Source: Bacteroidota bacterium
GTDB taxonomy: Bacteria; Bacteroidota; Bacteroidia; Flavobacteriales; JADGDT01
Reading direction: 5' to 3'
Length of the DNA: 57,869 bases
NCBI GenBank assembly: GCA_039714315.1
Contig: JBDLJM010000006.1
Span: 1-57,869 of the forward strand
Under the pieces are notes generated by a model. The model was not told the DNA's origin, did not search any database, and saw only the letters and a list, made by a program, of their open reading frames with translations. Position numbers and translations under genes: made by a program. Below are positions 1 through 9,692 of the stretch, piece by piece. Each line of letters begins with the position of its first letter. The stretch's first letter is position 1.

Positions 1-258
1 AAATAAATATACTTTTTGGCAAGATTCATTGCATCAACATATCCACGTCTCAAATGGCAAATCTATGACATAGATAAACTTTAGTTATTTAATAAAACTA
101 ACTTTTAATCAATATTACCAGACAAACACTGAAGTGTGCATTATCATAACTTTAAGAGCTTAGGCAATAACTGTATTAAGAAAAATCTTTCTCATCAGTC
201 AGTACTCAGACTTAATTTTATAAAAGTTCTTCTGTTTTCACCATATAATATTGTCAAA
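1..258. other. Noncoding edge of window
   Basis: AT-rich sequence downstream of the gldA stop codon. I see no reading frame, strong hairpin or RNA gene in it. Any gene further left lies outside the window. Confidence 0.6.
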
Positions 259-1143
259 TCATCTGGTCAGTTCCCTAAATGTATCCTCCAGACTTTTATC
301 TGATATTTTAAACTCTTTAATAGAACAATTTTGACTTCTCGCAAATTCAAGTAAGTAATGTAAAATGTCTTCACTTTCGAATTGAAGATAAAAAGTTTTC
401 ATATTATCATTATCTAAAACCTTGATAATATTATTGTCAAATAATTCTGTGTCAACTTCTTTATCAAATACTACCTTACAGCTATTATTATCTTTTACCC
501 CAAAATCAGACAGATATTCATCTTTTACCAATTCACCACGGTTTATAATAATAACCCTGTCACACATAGCCTCTACCTCCTGCATAATATGAGTTGAAAG
601 CAATACTGTTTTCTCTTTTCCAAATTCTTTAATCAGGTTTCTTATCTCAAGAATCTGATTGGGATCAAGTCCGGTTGTAGGCTCGTCCAGAATCAAATAA
701 TCAGGATTGTGAATTATTGCAGCAGCAAGTCCAACCCGTTGTTTATAACCCTTCGATAATTGAGAAATCTTCTTATTAGACTCTCTTTTCAATGCCGTCT
801 TTTCAATAACTTTTTCTATTTCTTTATAAGGTATTCTATAAATATCTGCAATATATTCAAGATATTCCCTAACGTACATCTCATAATAAAGAGGATTATT
901 TTCGGGCAAATATCCTATCAGTTTTTTTGCTTCTACATCATTCTCATATACATCAATGCCACCTACCTCTACTCTACCAAAATCAGCAGAAATATGAGAA
1001 TTAATAATCTTCATCATTGTAGATTTACCTGCTCCGTTTGGCCCCAGAAAGCCAACAATCTCACCCTTTTTAATAGAGAATGAAACATTGTTTAATGCAA
1101 GTTGATTATCGTATTTTTTTGTGATATTTTTTACTGTGATCAT
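259..1143 (-). CDS. gldA: ABC transporter ATP-binding protein, GldA-like
   Basis: This is a 294-residue cytoplasmic ABC ATPase. Walker A (GPNGAGKS) is at residues 34-41, the signature LSKGYKQ at 129-135, Walker B YLILDEP at 149-155 and the switch histidine in LSTH near 185. Length, the N-terminus MITVKNITKKYDNQLALNNV and the C-terminal SLEDTFRELT match GldA, the ATPase of the gliding-motility and secretion-associated transporter of Bacteroidota. Its known membrane partners GldF and GldG are not in the window, so the assignment rests on the sequence alone. It could be another ABC-2 type exporter ATPase. The gene stands alone, followed by 258 bases without a gene. Confidence 0.75.
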   Translation of the reverse strand: MITVKNITKKYDNQLALNNVSFSIKKGEIVGFLGPNGAGKSTMMKIINSHISADFGRVEVGGIDVYENDVEAKKLIGYLPENNPLYYEMYVREYLEYIADIYRIPYKEIEKVIEKTALKRESNKKISQLSKGYKQRVGLAAAIIHNPDYLILDEPTTGLDPNQILEIRNLIKEFGKEKTVLLSTHIMQEVEAMCDRVIIINRGELVKDEYLSDFGVKDNNSCKVVFDKEVDTELFDNNIIKVLDNDNMKTFYLQFESEDILHYLLEFARSQNCSIKEFKISDKSLEDTFRELTR

Positions 1144-1303
1144 ACAACTGATATAAGTATTGAAAAGCTAGCATGTTTGTACTCCATCAGTCTATACAAC
1201 ACCTGCTAACTCCGATTTTTGTATTTTTTGTAAATGTAAAACTATTCGCGGAAAAACTACAATTTTGTTAATTAATAGCAAATATCTATTAACCGGGGGA
1301 TAA

Positions 1304-1334
1304 AAAAACAGGGCTTCACACCGTAGTGAAACCC
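1304..1334 (-). terminator. Intrinsic terminator after the Usp gene
   Basis: Read on the minus strand, a hairpin with arms GGGTTTCAC and GTGAAGCCC (1311-1334) is followed by TG and seven T. It lies 42 bases after the stop codon of the universal stress protein gene and separates it from gldA. Confidence 0.7.
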
Positions 1335-1375
1335 ATTTAATTGCTTATTCAGCATAAGTACTATACATCCGTATA

Positions 1376-2518
1376 CTAAAACTTGTAAAATTTCCGTATT
1401 TCTGCTTCTATCTTCCTGTCCCAAAGTCTCTCCAATACTTCCTTAGCCCTACTTCTATATTTAACTGCACTATTCTCTTTTTTTAGTTTTTCGTAAATTT
1501 TTGCAATGGCATTAAGTGAAGGGATATGCATCTCATTAATATGAAGACAAATTTTATACTCATTAATTGCGTCCTCGAAGAATCCATCTTTAACAAGTTG
1601 CTTGGCATTTTTATAATGAGTTTCAATGTCACGAATCTTAGTTTCTAACTGTAGATCAATAATATCCTCCGATTTCAGCGTGATAAATGAACAAGGCACA
1701 TTCCTTATCACTTTTGCAGTAACACTACCCATTACTAATCTGTTTAAACCGGTTTTACCTGTTGTACCAATAATTAACAAATCAATTTTATGTCGTGATA
1801 TTGCGCTGAGTATCTCCTTTGAAGGATCTCCGGTCTTTGTCTCCTTAGACCACTTCAAATCAGTGAAATTGAATTTTTCAAGAAATTTATCGAATAACCT
1901 GTTATTTTCTGCAGTCAGGTAATCTTTTAGATCCTTCCAGTCGTATGACAAACTTAAAGAACCTGTATATTCCAGCTCGCTAACACTTAAAACTACTAAC
2001 TCGGCATCGAGTCTGTGTGCCATAATGATGGCATTATTTAATGCCCTTTCAGACTCTGCAGAAAAATCAACAGGACACAGTAATTTCTTTATGTTCAACG
2101 GACTATCATGCTTAACCACCCAAACCGGTTTATCACACTTTCTGATAACCTTATCGGCTGTTGTACCCAACTTATACAAGTCTTCATCCGATTTGGCTCC
2201 TGAACCGATTATCAACCCGTTTACATCGTACTTCTCTGCTGTTTTAACTATCTTATCGCAATGACTGCCATATTCTAAAACAGGATTAAAGGTTTCAATA
2301 CCTTCTCCTTTAATCCTATCATTTATCCTTTCTAATTCCGACATAGCAGCTTTATCAAGCAGTAGTTGAGCTTTTTCGTTCTGAATATCTTCCGGCATTA
2401 CATGAACGAGAATAATCTTTGATTTAAATATTTTAGCTAAACTTATCGCATTATTCAAAACATTTTCCGATGATTTGCTAAAATCTGTAGCTAATAAAAT
2501 TTTTTCTAATAATTTCAT
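1376..2518 (-). CDS. Tandem universal stress protein with C-terminal helical repeat
   Basis: This 380-residue protein has two UspA domains (about 1-138 and 144-278). The second carries the full nucleotide-binding pattern G-2x-G-9x-G(S/T) as GTTGKTGLNRLVMGS. The first has a related but altered version, GSGAKSDEDLYKLGTTA. Residues 290-380 are helical and look like a TPR-type pair of helices (AKQLVKDGFFEDAINEYKICL), which is not part of a standard Usp. Family knowledge: Usp proteins bind ATP or AMP and act under stress or growth arrest in the cytoplasm. The precise role here is unknown. The membrane-protein gene upstream may be co-transcribed (66-base gap). Confidence 0.85.
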   Translation of the reverse strand: MKLLEKILLATDFSKSSENVLNNAISLAKIFKSKIILVHVMPEDIQNEKAQLLLDKAAMSELERINDRIKGEGIETFNPVLEYGSHCDKIVKTAEKYDVNGLIIGSGAKSDEDLYKLGTTADKVIRKCDKPVWVVKHDSPLNIKKLLCPVDFSAESERALNNAIIMAHRLDAELVVLSVSELEYTGSLSLSYDWKDLKDYLTAENNRLFDKFLEKFNFTDLKWSKETKTGDPSKEILSAISRHKIDLLIIGTTGKTGLNRLVMGSVTAKVIRNVPCSFITLKSEDIIDLQLETKIRDIETHYKNAKQLVKDGFFEDAINEYKICLHINEMHIPSLNAIAKIYEKLKKENSAVKYRSRAKEVLERLWDRKIEAEIRKFYKF

Positions 2519-2584
2519 GGTCTGTCATTTTTAAAATACACTATCAAAAACCACTAATACACCCGGAATCAAATCTAATTTACA

Positions 2585-2992
2585 TCATGCACTACTTACA
2601 TTTAGTTCTTCTGTTTTCCCAACTCTGCGTATCAATACCCAATGTGACACAAACAGAATAACCGCTATCGTAATTATAAGACTGTTTACAATTATCGAAC
2701 GCTTTACATGGTGCTCAACAGACATAATTTTATCTTCCCTGGCACTTTCATACATTTTGTGCAACGTAGCATCATCAGGAATATAAGCTTGATCTTTCAA
2801 GGTTGATTTAAGAGCATCCATTTTAAAATTCTCAAATGAAGCCAGTTTTTGATCATTTCGCCATGCATGTATCGGATCATTACGATCGATCAATGCTGAT
2901 ACTAAACCTGCCGTACTGATAAGCATAGTGATGACTGCTGCAACACAAATAACAACTGCATAAATCTGGATAATCTTTTGTTTCTTATCCAT
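2585..2992 (-). CDS. Small membrane protein with two helices, unknown function
   Basis: I do not recognise this 135-residue protein. It has two membrane segments, about residues 9-33 and 102-122, flanking a roughly 70-residue polar and mostly helical region. That topology resembles the extracytoplasmic helical sensor part of chemoreceptors, but no signalling domain follows. The short tail after the second segment is basic (RRVGK), as expected for a cytoplasmic end. The gene lies upstream of the Usp gene on the same strand and could be its operon partner. The ATG at 2992 is the only good start. Confidence 0.65.
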   Translation of the reverse strand: MDKKQKIIQIYAVVICVAAVITMLISTAGLVSALIDRNDPIHAWRNDQKLASFENFKMDALKSTLKDQAYIPDDATLHKMYESAREDKIMSVEHHVKRSIIVNSLIITIAVILFVSHWVLIRRVGKTEELNVSSA

Positions 2993-3361
2993 AACAATGA
3001 GTTTACATCTAACAGTAAAAAAAATTGGATAGCATCAAAGACTACAGAATTGTCGTCTTATTATTTGAATATGTTAATGTTTTGGCCAGATTTTACATTC
3101 ATAACCATTGTGTTTACACTTTCCTATAACACACATGAATGTAGTATATCAAATATACGAATAAATCATCATTATTCCTTGTCTTTCAACTATTTAACCT
3201 ACTGTGTTATAGTAATTCTCAAATATTACTTCAACTGTGAAACATTAAAGAATAATTCTATAGAAATTTTATCACTCATCGAAAAACTAGACCTATTTTT
3301 TTCGTTATTAACTTTCTAATATTCAATAAATTACATAACTTTAATAGAGAAACTTTTCACC
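2993..3361. other. Divergent intergenic region
   Basis: About 370 AT-rich bases between divergent genes. Both promoters should be here. I found no convincing TTG-N20-TAnnTTTG pair; TAACTTTA at 3336-3343 is the closest -7-like element for the plus-strand gene. An open frame on the plus strand (2978-3319) has no family signature. Confidence 0.4.
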
Positions 3362-3362
3362 A

Positions 3363-3370
3363 AAGGAGAT
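3363..3370 (+). promoter_or_regulatory. Shine-Dalgarno sequence that decides a TTG start
   Basis: AAGGAGAT lies about seven bases before a TTG codon at 3376. Most genes in this window lack such a site, as is usual in Bacteroidota. Its presence supports the TTG start, which is also needed to include the signal peptide. Confidence 0.6.
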
Positions 3371-3375
3371 AAAAC

Positions 3376-4494
3376 TTGAATCAATCAATCAAAATACTAA
3401 TAATTAAAGCCCTTTTATTGTTGACTTTCGTATTTTCAGGTCAGGAATTATACGCCCAAAACGTAAAATTGATTAATAAATTCGAAACCAAGTCTAACAT
3501 ATATTCCTCTCCGGCAGTAACTTCTGACGATATTGTTGTGTTTGGAGGACACGATAAGTATATCTATTTTTTTGATAAGAATGCACAACTGCTTAATAAA
3601 TATAAAACAAAAGGTTGGGTACATGCGTCCCCTAAAGTTTTATCAAATGGAAATATAGCAGTAGGATCCTATGACAGGCACATGTACATATTCAATCCAA
3701 ATGGAAAAATAATAAAGCGCTTTAAACCCGGTGGTAAAATTTTTTCTAAAGTTTTGGAATTAGATGACGGGAGACTAGTTTTTGGATCAAATAAAAAAGG
3801 ATTGGTTTTTTATAATATGAAAGAAAACACAAGCATTTCTTTTAACACACATGGTTTAGCCCACACGGATTTATCGGTATTATCAAACGGCAATATTGCC
3901 ACCGGATCCTTAGGTAAATACGTTTATTTAGTAGATCAAAATGCTAAAGAAGTAGCCAGATATAAAACTAATGGGTGGTTACTGCATTCTAAGCCAACTG
4001 AACTGACAAACGGGACAATCTTAGTTGGGTCCTACGATAAATCACTCTATTTTCTCAATTCCAAATTAGAAGTGCAAACAAAATTCGAAACAAAGGGCAA
4101 AATTCACGGCAATCCATTAATTTTAAATGACAGCACCATAGTAATTGGTTCTTTTGATGAGTCTATTTACTTCCTAAACTACCGGGGTATTTTAATTTCC
4201 AGATTCAAAACAGATGGAAAAATAATATCCAGTCCGGTGAAATTGAGTAACGGAACTGTGGTAGTAGGCTCTTACGACAATTTCGTCTATTTTTTAAGTC
4301 CAAAAGGGAACCTAATCGGCAAATTTGAAACCGGAGGAAATATATTTTCAACTCCCGTAGTTATGTCGGACGACACAGTTGTAGTAGGTTCTAACGATAA
4401 TCATATATATTTTTTGAGGCTTGAAAATAAAGAGAATAATGACAGACAATTACTCACTGCTCCGGAAACATTAGTAAGCCAGTCAGGACAATAA
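3376..4494 (+). CDS. Secreted PQQ-like eight-repeat beta-propeller
   Basis: The 372-residue protein starts at TTG with a signal peptide (hydrophobic stretch about 5-24, cleavage likely after YAQ near residue 28). The rest is eight repeats of about 40 residues of the form GSYDxxxYFLxxxGxxxxxFxTxGxIxSSPVxLSNGTVVV, the pattern of PQQ-like (outer-membrane-protein-assembly type) beta-propellers. No catalytic residues or cofactor ligands stand out, so it is probably a periplasmic or surface binding scaffold rather than a dehydrogenase. No lipobox cysteine and no type IX sorting domain are visible. It is monocistronic, facing the pyrophosphatase gene tail to tail. Confidence 0.75.
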   Translation: MNQSIKILIIKALLLLTFVFSGQELYAQNVKLINKFETKSNIYSSPAVTSDDIVVFGGHDKYIYFFDKNAQLLNKYKTKGWVHASPKVLSNGNIAVGSYDRHMYIFNPNGKIIKRFKPGGKIFSKVLELDDGRLVFGSNKKGLVFYNMKENTSISFNTHGLAHTDLSVLSNGNIATGSLGKYVYLVDQNAKEVARYKTNGWLLHSKPTELTNGTILVGSYDKSLYFLNSKLEVQTKFETKGKIHGNPLILNDSTIVIGSFDESIYFLNYRGILISRFKTDGKIISSPVKLSNGTVVVGSYDNFVYFLSPKGNLIGKFETGGNIFSTPVVMSDDTVVVGSNDNHIYFLRLENKENNDRQLLTAPETLVSQSGQ

Positions 4495-4623
4495 TATTAA
4501 CCCGCATTATTCACCGCAAAAACATATTTAAGGCTGAATATTCAGTAATAGTAAGGAGCGACAATTAAATACTAAGCATTTGTCATTTCAAAATCTAATA
4601 GATTTCAAACAGTTGAAATTTTG

Positions 4624-4661
4624 TTATAAAAAAACACCCTTGAAGAAACTTCAAGGGTGTT
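4624..4661 (-). terminator. Intrinsic terminator of the pyrophosphatase gene
   Basis: A perfect 13-bp stem (AACACCCTTGAAG / CTTCAAGGGTGTT, 4633-4661) with a three-base loop is followed on the minus strand by a run of T. It lies just after the hppA stop and also sits between convergent genes. Confidence 0.85.
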
Positions 4662-4693
4662 AAATATTAAAGCAATAAGTTTATATCATACAT

Positions 4694-7081
4694 CTACTCT
4701 TCGTGAGATGCTTCATCATGATTTTCCTCGTGTTTTTCTTCTATATTTTTTTTCGTCAGGCTAATATTGCGAACCTCAACTTTACGATCTTTTAGCTTTG
4801 CTAAAACCTCTTCTTTTGGTCCTTCGATTACCTCAACTTTTTCTACTTCTTTTCCATCAACTGTTTCAACAGTAACCAATTCAGCAGTCATATAGTCAAC
4901 ACCTTCAGATGCGATAACCTTAACCTCTTTTCTGATTACATGCTCTTCTAAATTTGCAGTTGAATGTGTATCATTCACAGCAATGTGAGGAGCGATAATC
5001 AACGAAACAATAGACATTAACTTAATAAGAATGTTCATTGACGGACCTGATGTATCTTTAAAAGGATCACCAACAGTATCACCGGTAACAGAAGCATGGT
5101 GAGCTTCAGAACCTTTGTACTCCATTTTTCCGTTAATTTCAACACCTGCCTCGAAAGATTTCTTAGCGTTATCCCAAGCACCACCGGCATTGTTTTGGAA
5201 AATACCCATCATAACACCCGATACAGTAACTCCGGCTAAAACACCTCCAAGAACTTCAGGACCAAAAGTAAATCCAACGATTACCGGAGTAATTAATGCA
5301 ATAGCACCGGGCAATATCATTTCTCTAATAGAAGCTTCAGTCGAAATCTCAACACATTTGTCATATTCAGGCTTAGCTTTGTATTCCATAATTCCGGGAA
5401 TCTCTTTAAACTGACGGCGCACTTCTGTAACCATCGCCATAGCAGCTCTACCTACGGCAGCAATTGCCAATGAAGAGAATATAAATGGAATCATACCTCC
5501 AATAAATAATCCGGCTAAAACATCAGCTTTAGAAATATCTATCGAAGAAATTCCGGCAACTCCCATAAAGGCAGCAAACAAAGCAAGAGCTGTAAGTGCA
5601 GCAGATGCAATTGCAAATCCTTTTCCTGTAGCAGCAGTTGTGTTACCAACAGCATCAAGAATATCTGTACGTTCACGTACTTCTTTTGGTAATTGACTCA
5701 TTTCGGCAATACCTCCTGCATTATCCGCGATTGGCCCAAATGCATCAATAGCCAACTGCATAGCAGTAGTAGCCATCATACCTGCAGCTGCAATAGCCAC
5801 ACCATAAAGACCTGCGAAATGGTAAGAACCATATATACCTGCAGCAAGAATTAATGTAGAAATTAAAGTAGATTCCATCCCAACAGAAAGACCACCAATG
5901 ATGTTTGTTGCAGCACCAGTATCAGACTGTTGAATAATAGAATTAACTGGTTTACGCCCCATTGCAGTGTAGTACTCAGTAATAATACTCATACCAGCAC
6001 CTACAGCCGAACCAACTAAAATAGCATAGAAAATATCCATGTTAGTAAACTCGTATCCGCGTATAACCATTGTCTCAGGCATCATCCAAGACACTATAAA
6101 ATAAGAAGCAATTACTACAAAAACAACTGAAGACCAGTTACCTATGTTCAATGCTTTTTGTACATCTCCTTTTTCGTCAGAAATCTTAACGAACATTGTT
6201 CCTAAAATCGAGAAAACAACTCCAACACCGGCAATTACCATTGGTAAAAGAATTGGTGAAAGACCGCCAAAAGCATCACCTGATGCATCAATCTCACGAC
6301 CTAAAACCATAGTTGCCAAAATTGTTGCTACATATGAACCAAATAAATCGGCTCCCATACCGGCAACATCACCTACATTATCACCAACGTTATCGGCGAT
6401 AGTAGCAGGGTTACGAACATCATCCTCAGGAATACCAGCCTCAACTTTACCTACAAGGTCAGCACCTACATCGGCAGCTTTAGTATAAATACCTCCGCCT
6501 ACACGGGCAAATAATGCAATAGATTCAGCTCCTAAAGAGAAACCTGTTAACACTTCTATAGCTACTTCTAGTCCGTGAGGATCTACAGTACCTCCAGTAG
6601 TAACAGCATACATGTGATAAAATACAATGAATAAACCACCAAGTCCAAATACTGCTAATCCTGCAACACCTAATCCCATTACTGTACCACCGGTAAAAGA
6701 AACTTTAAGCGCGCTAACTAAACTGGTACGAGCCGCTTGAGTTGTACGAACATTTGCTTTTGTAGCAATGTTCATTCCAAAATATCCCGCTGTAGCAGAG
6801 AATACTGCTCCAATAAGGAAAGAAATTGCAATTACCCAGTCAGAAGTCTCTACTAAAGTCCCTGACCATCCAAGTAACAATGCTGTAATAACGGCAAAGT
6901 ATCCTAAAACTTTCCATTCTGCTTTCAAAAATGACATAGCACCCTCAGCAATATAAGTTGCCAGTTCCACCATGTTTTCTTCCCCTTTTTCTTGCTTTGT
7001 TACCCATGCCGACTTTATTGCCATTACAAGTAATCCTATCAGTCCAAATGCCGGGATAAGATAAAGTACATACGATTCCAT
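4694..7081 (-). CDS. hppA: Membrane-bound ion-pumping pyrophosphatase
   Basis: This 795-residue integral membrane enzyme couples PPi hydrolysis to H+ or Na+ export. Family motifs are present: [27 protein letters not shown] and [10 protein letters not shown]. The Ala in GNTTAA marks the K+-dependent class. In ADLFGSY the residue usually Glu in Na+-PPases (FES) is Gly, codon 6338-6340, which fits the flavobacterial proton-pumping type as I recall it; transport specificity is inference. After the last membrane helix ([18 protein letters not shown]) there is a charged tail of about 90 residues, absent from typical members and predicted to face the periplasm. I start at ATG 7081 rather than the upstream GTG at 7090. 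A TAnnTTTG element precedes it. Confidence 0.95.
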   Translation of the reverse strand: MESYVLYLIPAFGLIGLLVMAIKSAWVTKQEKGEENMVELATYIAEGAMSFLKAEWKVLGYFAVITALLLGWSGTLVETSDWVIAISFLIGAVFSATAGYFGMNIATKANVRTTQAARTSLVSALKVSFTGGTVMGLGVAGLAVFGLGGLFIVFYHMYAVTTGGTVDPHGLEVAIEVLTGFSLGAESIALFARVGGGIYTKAADVGADLVGKVEAGIPEDDVRNPATIADNVGDNVGDVAGMGADLFGSYVATILATMVLGREIDASGDAFGGLSPILLPMVIAGVGVVFSILGTMFVKISDEKGDVQKALNIGNWSSVVFVVIASYFIVSWMMPETMVIRGYEFTNMDIFYAILVGSAVGAGMSIITEYYTAMGRKPVNSIIQQSDTGAATNIIGGLSVGMESTLISTLILAAGIYGSYHFAGLYGVAIAAAGMMATTAMQLAIDAFGPIADNAGGIAEMSQLPKEVRERTDILDAVGNTTAATGKGFAIASAALTALALFAAFMGVAGISSIDISKADVLAGLFIGGMIPFIFSSLAIAAVGRAAMAMVTEVRRQFKEIPGIMEYKAKPEYDKCVEISTEASIREMILPGAIALITPVIVGFTFGPEVLGGVLAGVTVSGVMMGIFQNNAGGAWDNAKKSFEAGVEINGKMEYKGSEAHHASVTGDTVGDPFKDTSGPSMNILIKLMSIVSLIIAPHIAVNDTHSTANLEEHVIRKEVKVIASEGVDYMTAELVTVETVDGKEVEKVEVIEGPKEEVLAKLKDRKVEVRNISLTKKNIEEKHEENHDEASHEE

Positions 7082-7126
7082 ATAAATCACTTACTATTTA
7101 TTGTTTACAAACTTTGATTCAAGGCG

Positions 7127-7134
7127 CAAAAATA
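7127..7134 (-). promoter_or_regulatory. -7 promoter element for hppA
   Basis: On the minus strand TATTTTTG matches the Bacteroidota TAnnTTTG box, about 45 bases before the hppA ATG. No TTG lies at the ideal distance, so support is partial. Confidence 0.45.
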
Positions 7135-7467
7135 GAAAAAAACACAAGTTTGACACTCTTTTTAACATAAATATTGTAGTTCATATATTAGAAATATCTT
7201 TTTTCATAAAACTATTCGACAAATGTGGCTTTATATATTTTTCATCAACCTCCAGTCAGTCAATATCAAAATGATCTCGGACCAAAATAAAGCAGTAGTG
7301 TAATTATTCAGAGTGCAACAATAAATTTACCGGGGAAAAGTACGTTTCATCATTCTTAAAAAGTGCTCAGCCAATAATCTATCCATTTAACCGAAAATAA
7401 AAATCACAAGCAAAAAAAGGAAAATAATTTTCTTTTCTTTGCGATCACAAACAATAATTACATAATT
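7135..7467. other. Divergent intergenic region between hppA and the S46 peptidase
   Basis: AT-rich, with no reading frame or strong hairpin. The peptidase promoter must lie near its 3' end, but no clear TAnnTTTG is visible; the sequence around 7435-7445 (TTTTCTTTG) is the nearest. Confidence 0.4.
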
Positions 7468-9621
7468 ATGAAGAGAATATTTGTTCTGATAATATCAGTA
7501 ATAACCCTTTTGCCAACAGGAGCAAAAGCGGATGAGGGAATGTGGCTTCCGATGTTTATCGAGCGTCTTAACTACGTTGACATGCAAAATGAAGGATTGA
7601 AACTAACTCCGAAAGAGATATACGACGTAAACAATTCAAGTATTAAAGACGCCATTGTAAACTTTGGAGGTTATTGTACAGGAGAGGTGATTTCCGATCA
7701 GGGTCTGATTCTTACAAACCACCATTGCGGATACAGTACCATTGCTGAATTATCTACCGAGGAACACGATTACTTAACTGATGGTTTCTGGGCTCATGAC
7801 AAGTCTGAAGAACTTAAACCAGAAAAACTTTTTGTTTCATTTCTTGTAAGAATGGAGGATGTGACTAATGATATCCAAAGTCAATTGGGAGATATTGACG
7901 AAAAGTCACGGGAAGAAAAAATAAAACAACTGAAGCAAGATATAATTAAACAAAAAACTGAAGGAACTAATTTTCGTGCAGAAATAAAAGACTTCTATAA
8001 AGGTAATGAGTTTTATCTTTTCATATATCAGGACTATCACGATGTACGTTTAGTAGGAACTCCACCTTCATCAATTGGTAAATTTGGAGGAGATACAGAC
8101 AACTGGATGTGGCCACGTCATACCGGTGACTTCTCAATATACAGAGTTTACGGTGACAAGGATGGTAATCCTGCGGAATATTCTAAGGACAATGTTCCTT
8201 TAAAACCAAAACACCATCTGCCAATAAACCTTAACGATAAAAAAGAAGGTGATTTTGCAATGGTATTGGGGTACCCCGGATCCACAAAGAGATATCTTCC
8301 TTCATGGGGTGTTGAACAGGCTATTGATGTAGAATATCCGGCTCACATAAAAATAACCGAGGCAAAACTGAAGATTATGAAAAGGTATATGGACGGATCT
8401 GACAAAATCCGAATCGATTATGCCAGCTCATATGCCGGAATCGCAAATTACTGGAAAAACCGTATAGGAATGATCAAAGCCCTGACAAAACTAAATACGG
8501 TTAGTAAAAAACAGGATATTGAAAAACAGTTTACAAATTGGGTAAATTCAGATTCTTCAAGGAAAGAAAAATACGGAGATGCTCTGCAGTTATTCCAAAA
8601 GTATTATACAGAAACAAATGATTATATAAAATCATATACCCTATTACGAAACGGAGCCCTTAGAAAAAGAAGGGACCTAGCTAAATTTGTAATAGAGATG
8701 GATGAAAGCCTGGCAAACTACACCGAGGGTGATAATGCAAAACGAGCTGAAATGCGTACTGAGTTGGAAGAAAAAATAAATACTTTCTTCGACAAGCACA
8801 ACATGGATCTGGAGAAAGAGGTTTTAGCTGTTCAGTTGAACATATACTCTTCTGACGCTTCAAAAGAATACCAACCAAGTTCATTCGTACAGCTTACTGA
8901 AAAACAAGATGGAGATTTCACAAAATATACTGAAAAAATGTTCGCTAAATCCATCTATGTTAACAAGGGGAAATTGGAAGATTTTCTGGATAAACCTAAT
9001 TTGAAATACATCGAAAATGATAAACTAGGTAATCTATTTACAACTCTTTCTGATCACATGGATGAAATGAAAGCGGGGGTTGAGCCTTTAGAATACAAAA
9101 AGAAAGAAGCTTACCGTCTGTTTTTGGCAGGATTAAGGGAAATGAATCCCGACAAAGCCTATGCACCGGATGCAAACTTTACAATGCGATTAACTTACGG
9201 ACAAGTACTTCCCTATGATGTTCGTGATGCTGTAAAGTACAATTTCACTACTACTATTGAAGGTATAATGCAAAAAATGGATAATTCCGACCCTGAATTT
9301 GTTGTTCCCGAAAAACTTGTAGAGCTATACAATGCAAAAGATTACGGTCAATACGCAAATTCGAAAGGAGAACTTATAGTAGGGTTCTTATCAGACAACG
9401 ATATCACGGGTGGCAACTCAGGTTCTCCTGTAATTGACGGGAACGGAAATCTTATAGGTACCGCTTTCGACGGAAACTGGGAAGCCATGAGTGGAGATAT
9501 AGAATTTGAAGAAAACTTACAACGTACTATTTCTGTTGATATCCGTTATACTCTTTTCATCATAGATAAATTTGCAGGGGCAAAGAATCTTATTGATGAG
9601 ATGACGATTATTAAGAACTAA
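7468..9621 (+). CDS. S46 family dipeptidyl peptidase, DPP7-like
   Basis: The 717-residue periplasmic serine peptidase has a signal peptide (about 1-21, cleavage near AKA). The chymotrypsin-fold active-site motifs are TNHHCGY (His about 85-86) and GGNSGSP (Ser651, codon 9418-9420). Family knowledge: S46 enzymes release dipeptides from the N-terminus of peptides, feeding amino-acid catabolism. In the known enzymes the residue 18 after the catalytic Ser decides specificity, Gly in DPP7 (hydrophobic P1) and Arg in DPP11 (acidic P1). Here it is Gly669 (codon 9472-9474), so DPP7-like specificity is inferred. The gene is monocistronic and ends in a strong terminator. Confidence 0.93.
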   Translation: MKRIFVLIISVITLLPTGAKADEGMWLPMFIERLNYVDMQNEGLKLTPKEIYDVNNSSIKDAIVNFGGYCTGEVISDQGLILTNHHCGYSTIAELSTEEHDYLTDGFWAHDKSEELKPEKLFVSFLVRMEDVTNDIQSQLGDIDEKSREEKIKQLKQDIIKQKTEGTNFRAEIKDFYKGNEFYLFIYQDYHDVRLVGTPPSSIGKFGGDTDNWMWPRHTGDFSIYRVYGDKDGNPAEYSKDNVPLKPKHHLPINLNDKKEGDFAMVLGYPGSTKRYLPSWGVEQAIDVEYPAHIKITEAKLKIMKRYMDGSDKIRIDYASSYAGIANYWKNRIGMIKALTKLNTVSKKQDIEKQFTNWVNSDSSRKEKYGDALQLFQKYYTETNDYIKSYTLLRNGALRKRRDLAKFVIEMDESLANYTEGDNAKRAEMRTELEEKINTFFDKHNMDLEKEVLAVQLNIYSSDASKEYQPSSFVQLTEKQDGDFTKYTEKMFAKSIYVNKGKLEDFLDKPNLKYIENDKLGNLFTTLSDHMDEMKAGVEPLEYKKKEAYRLFLAGLREMNPDKAYAPDANFTMRLTYGQVLPYDVRDAVKYNFTTTIEGIMQKMDNSDPEFVVPEKLVELYNAKDYGQYANSKGELIVGFLSDNDITGGNSGSPVIDGNGNLIGTAFDGNWEAMSGDIEFEENLQRTISVDIRYTLFIIDKFAGAKNLIDEMTIIKN

Positions 9622-9633
9622 TAATATTAATTG

Positions 9634-9675
9634 AAAACGAGGCCATCATTTTGAGCGAAGGCCTCGTTTTTTTTT
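9634..9675. terminator. Bidirectional terminator
   Basis: Arms AAAACGAGGCC (9634-9644) and GGCCTCGTTTT (9660-9670) with a 15-base loop, followed by T on the plus strand and by AT-rich sequence on the other. It serves the S46 peptidase (plus) and probably ruvB (minus). Confidence 0.8.
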
Positions 9676-9692
9676 ATTACTTAATCCATAAA

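Noticed and set aside
259-1143. gldA as part of a gldAFG cluster
   Set aside because: No permease-type genes are adjacent on either side, so only the ATPase is called.
2978-3319. 113-codon plus-strand frame
   Set aside because: It spans the divergent promoter region, overlaps the start of the gene at 2992, and has an AT-driven Phe/Tyr/Asn-rich composition with no motif.
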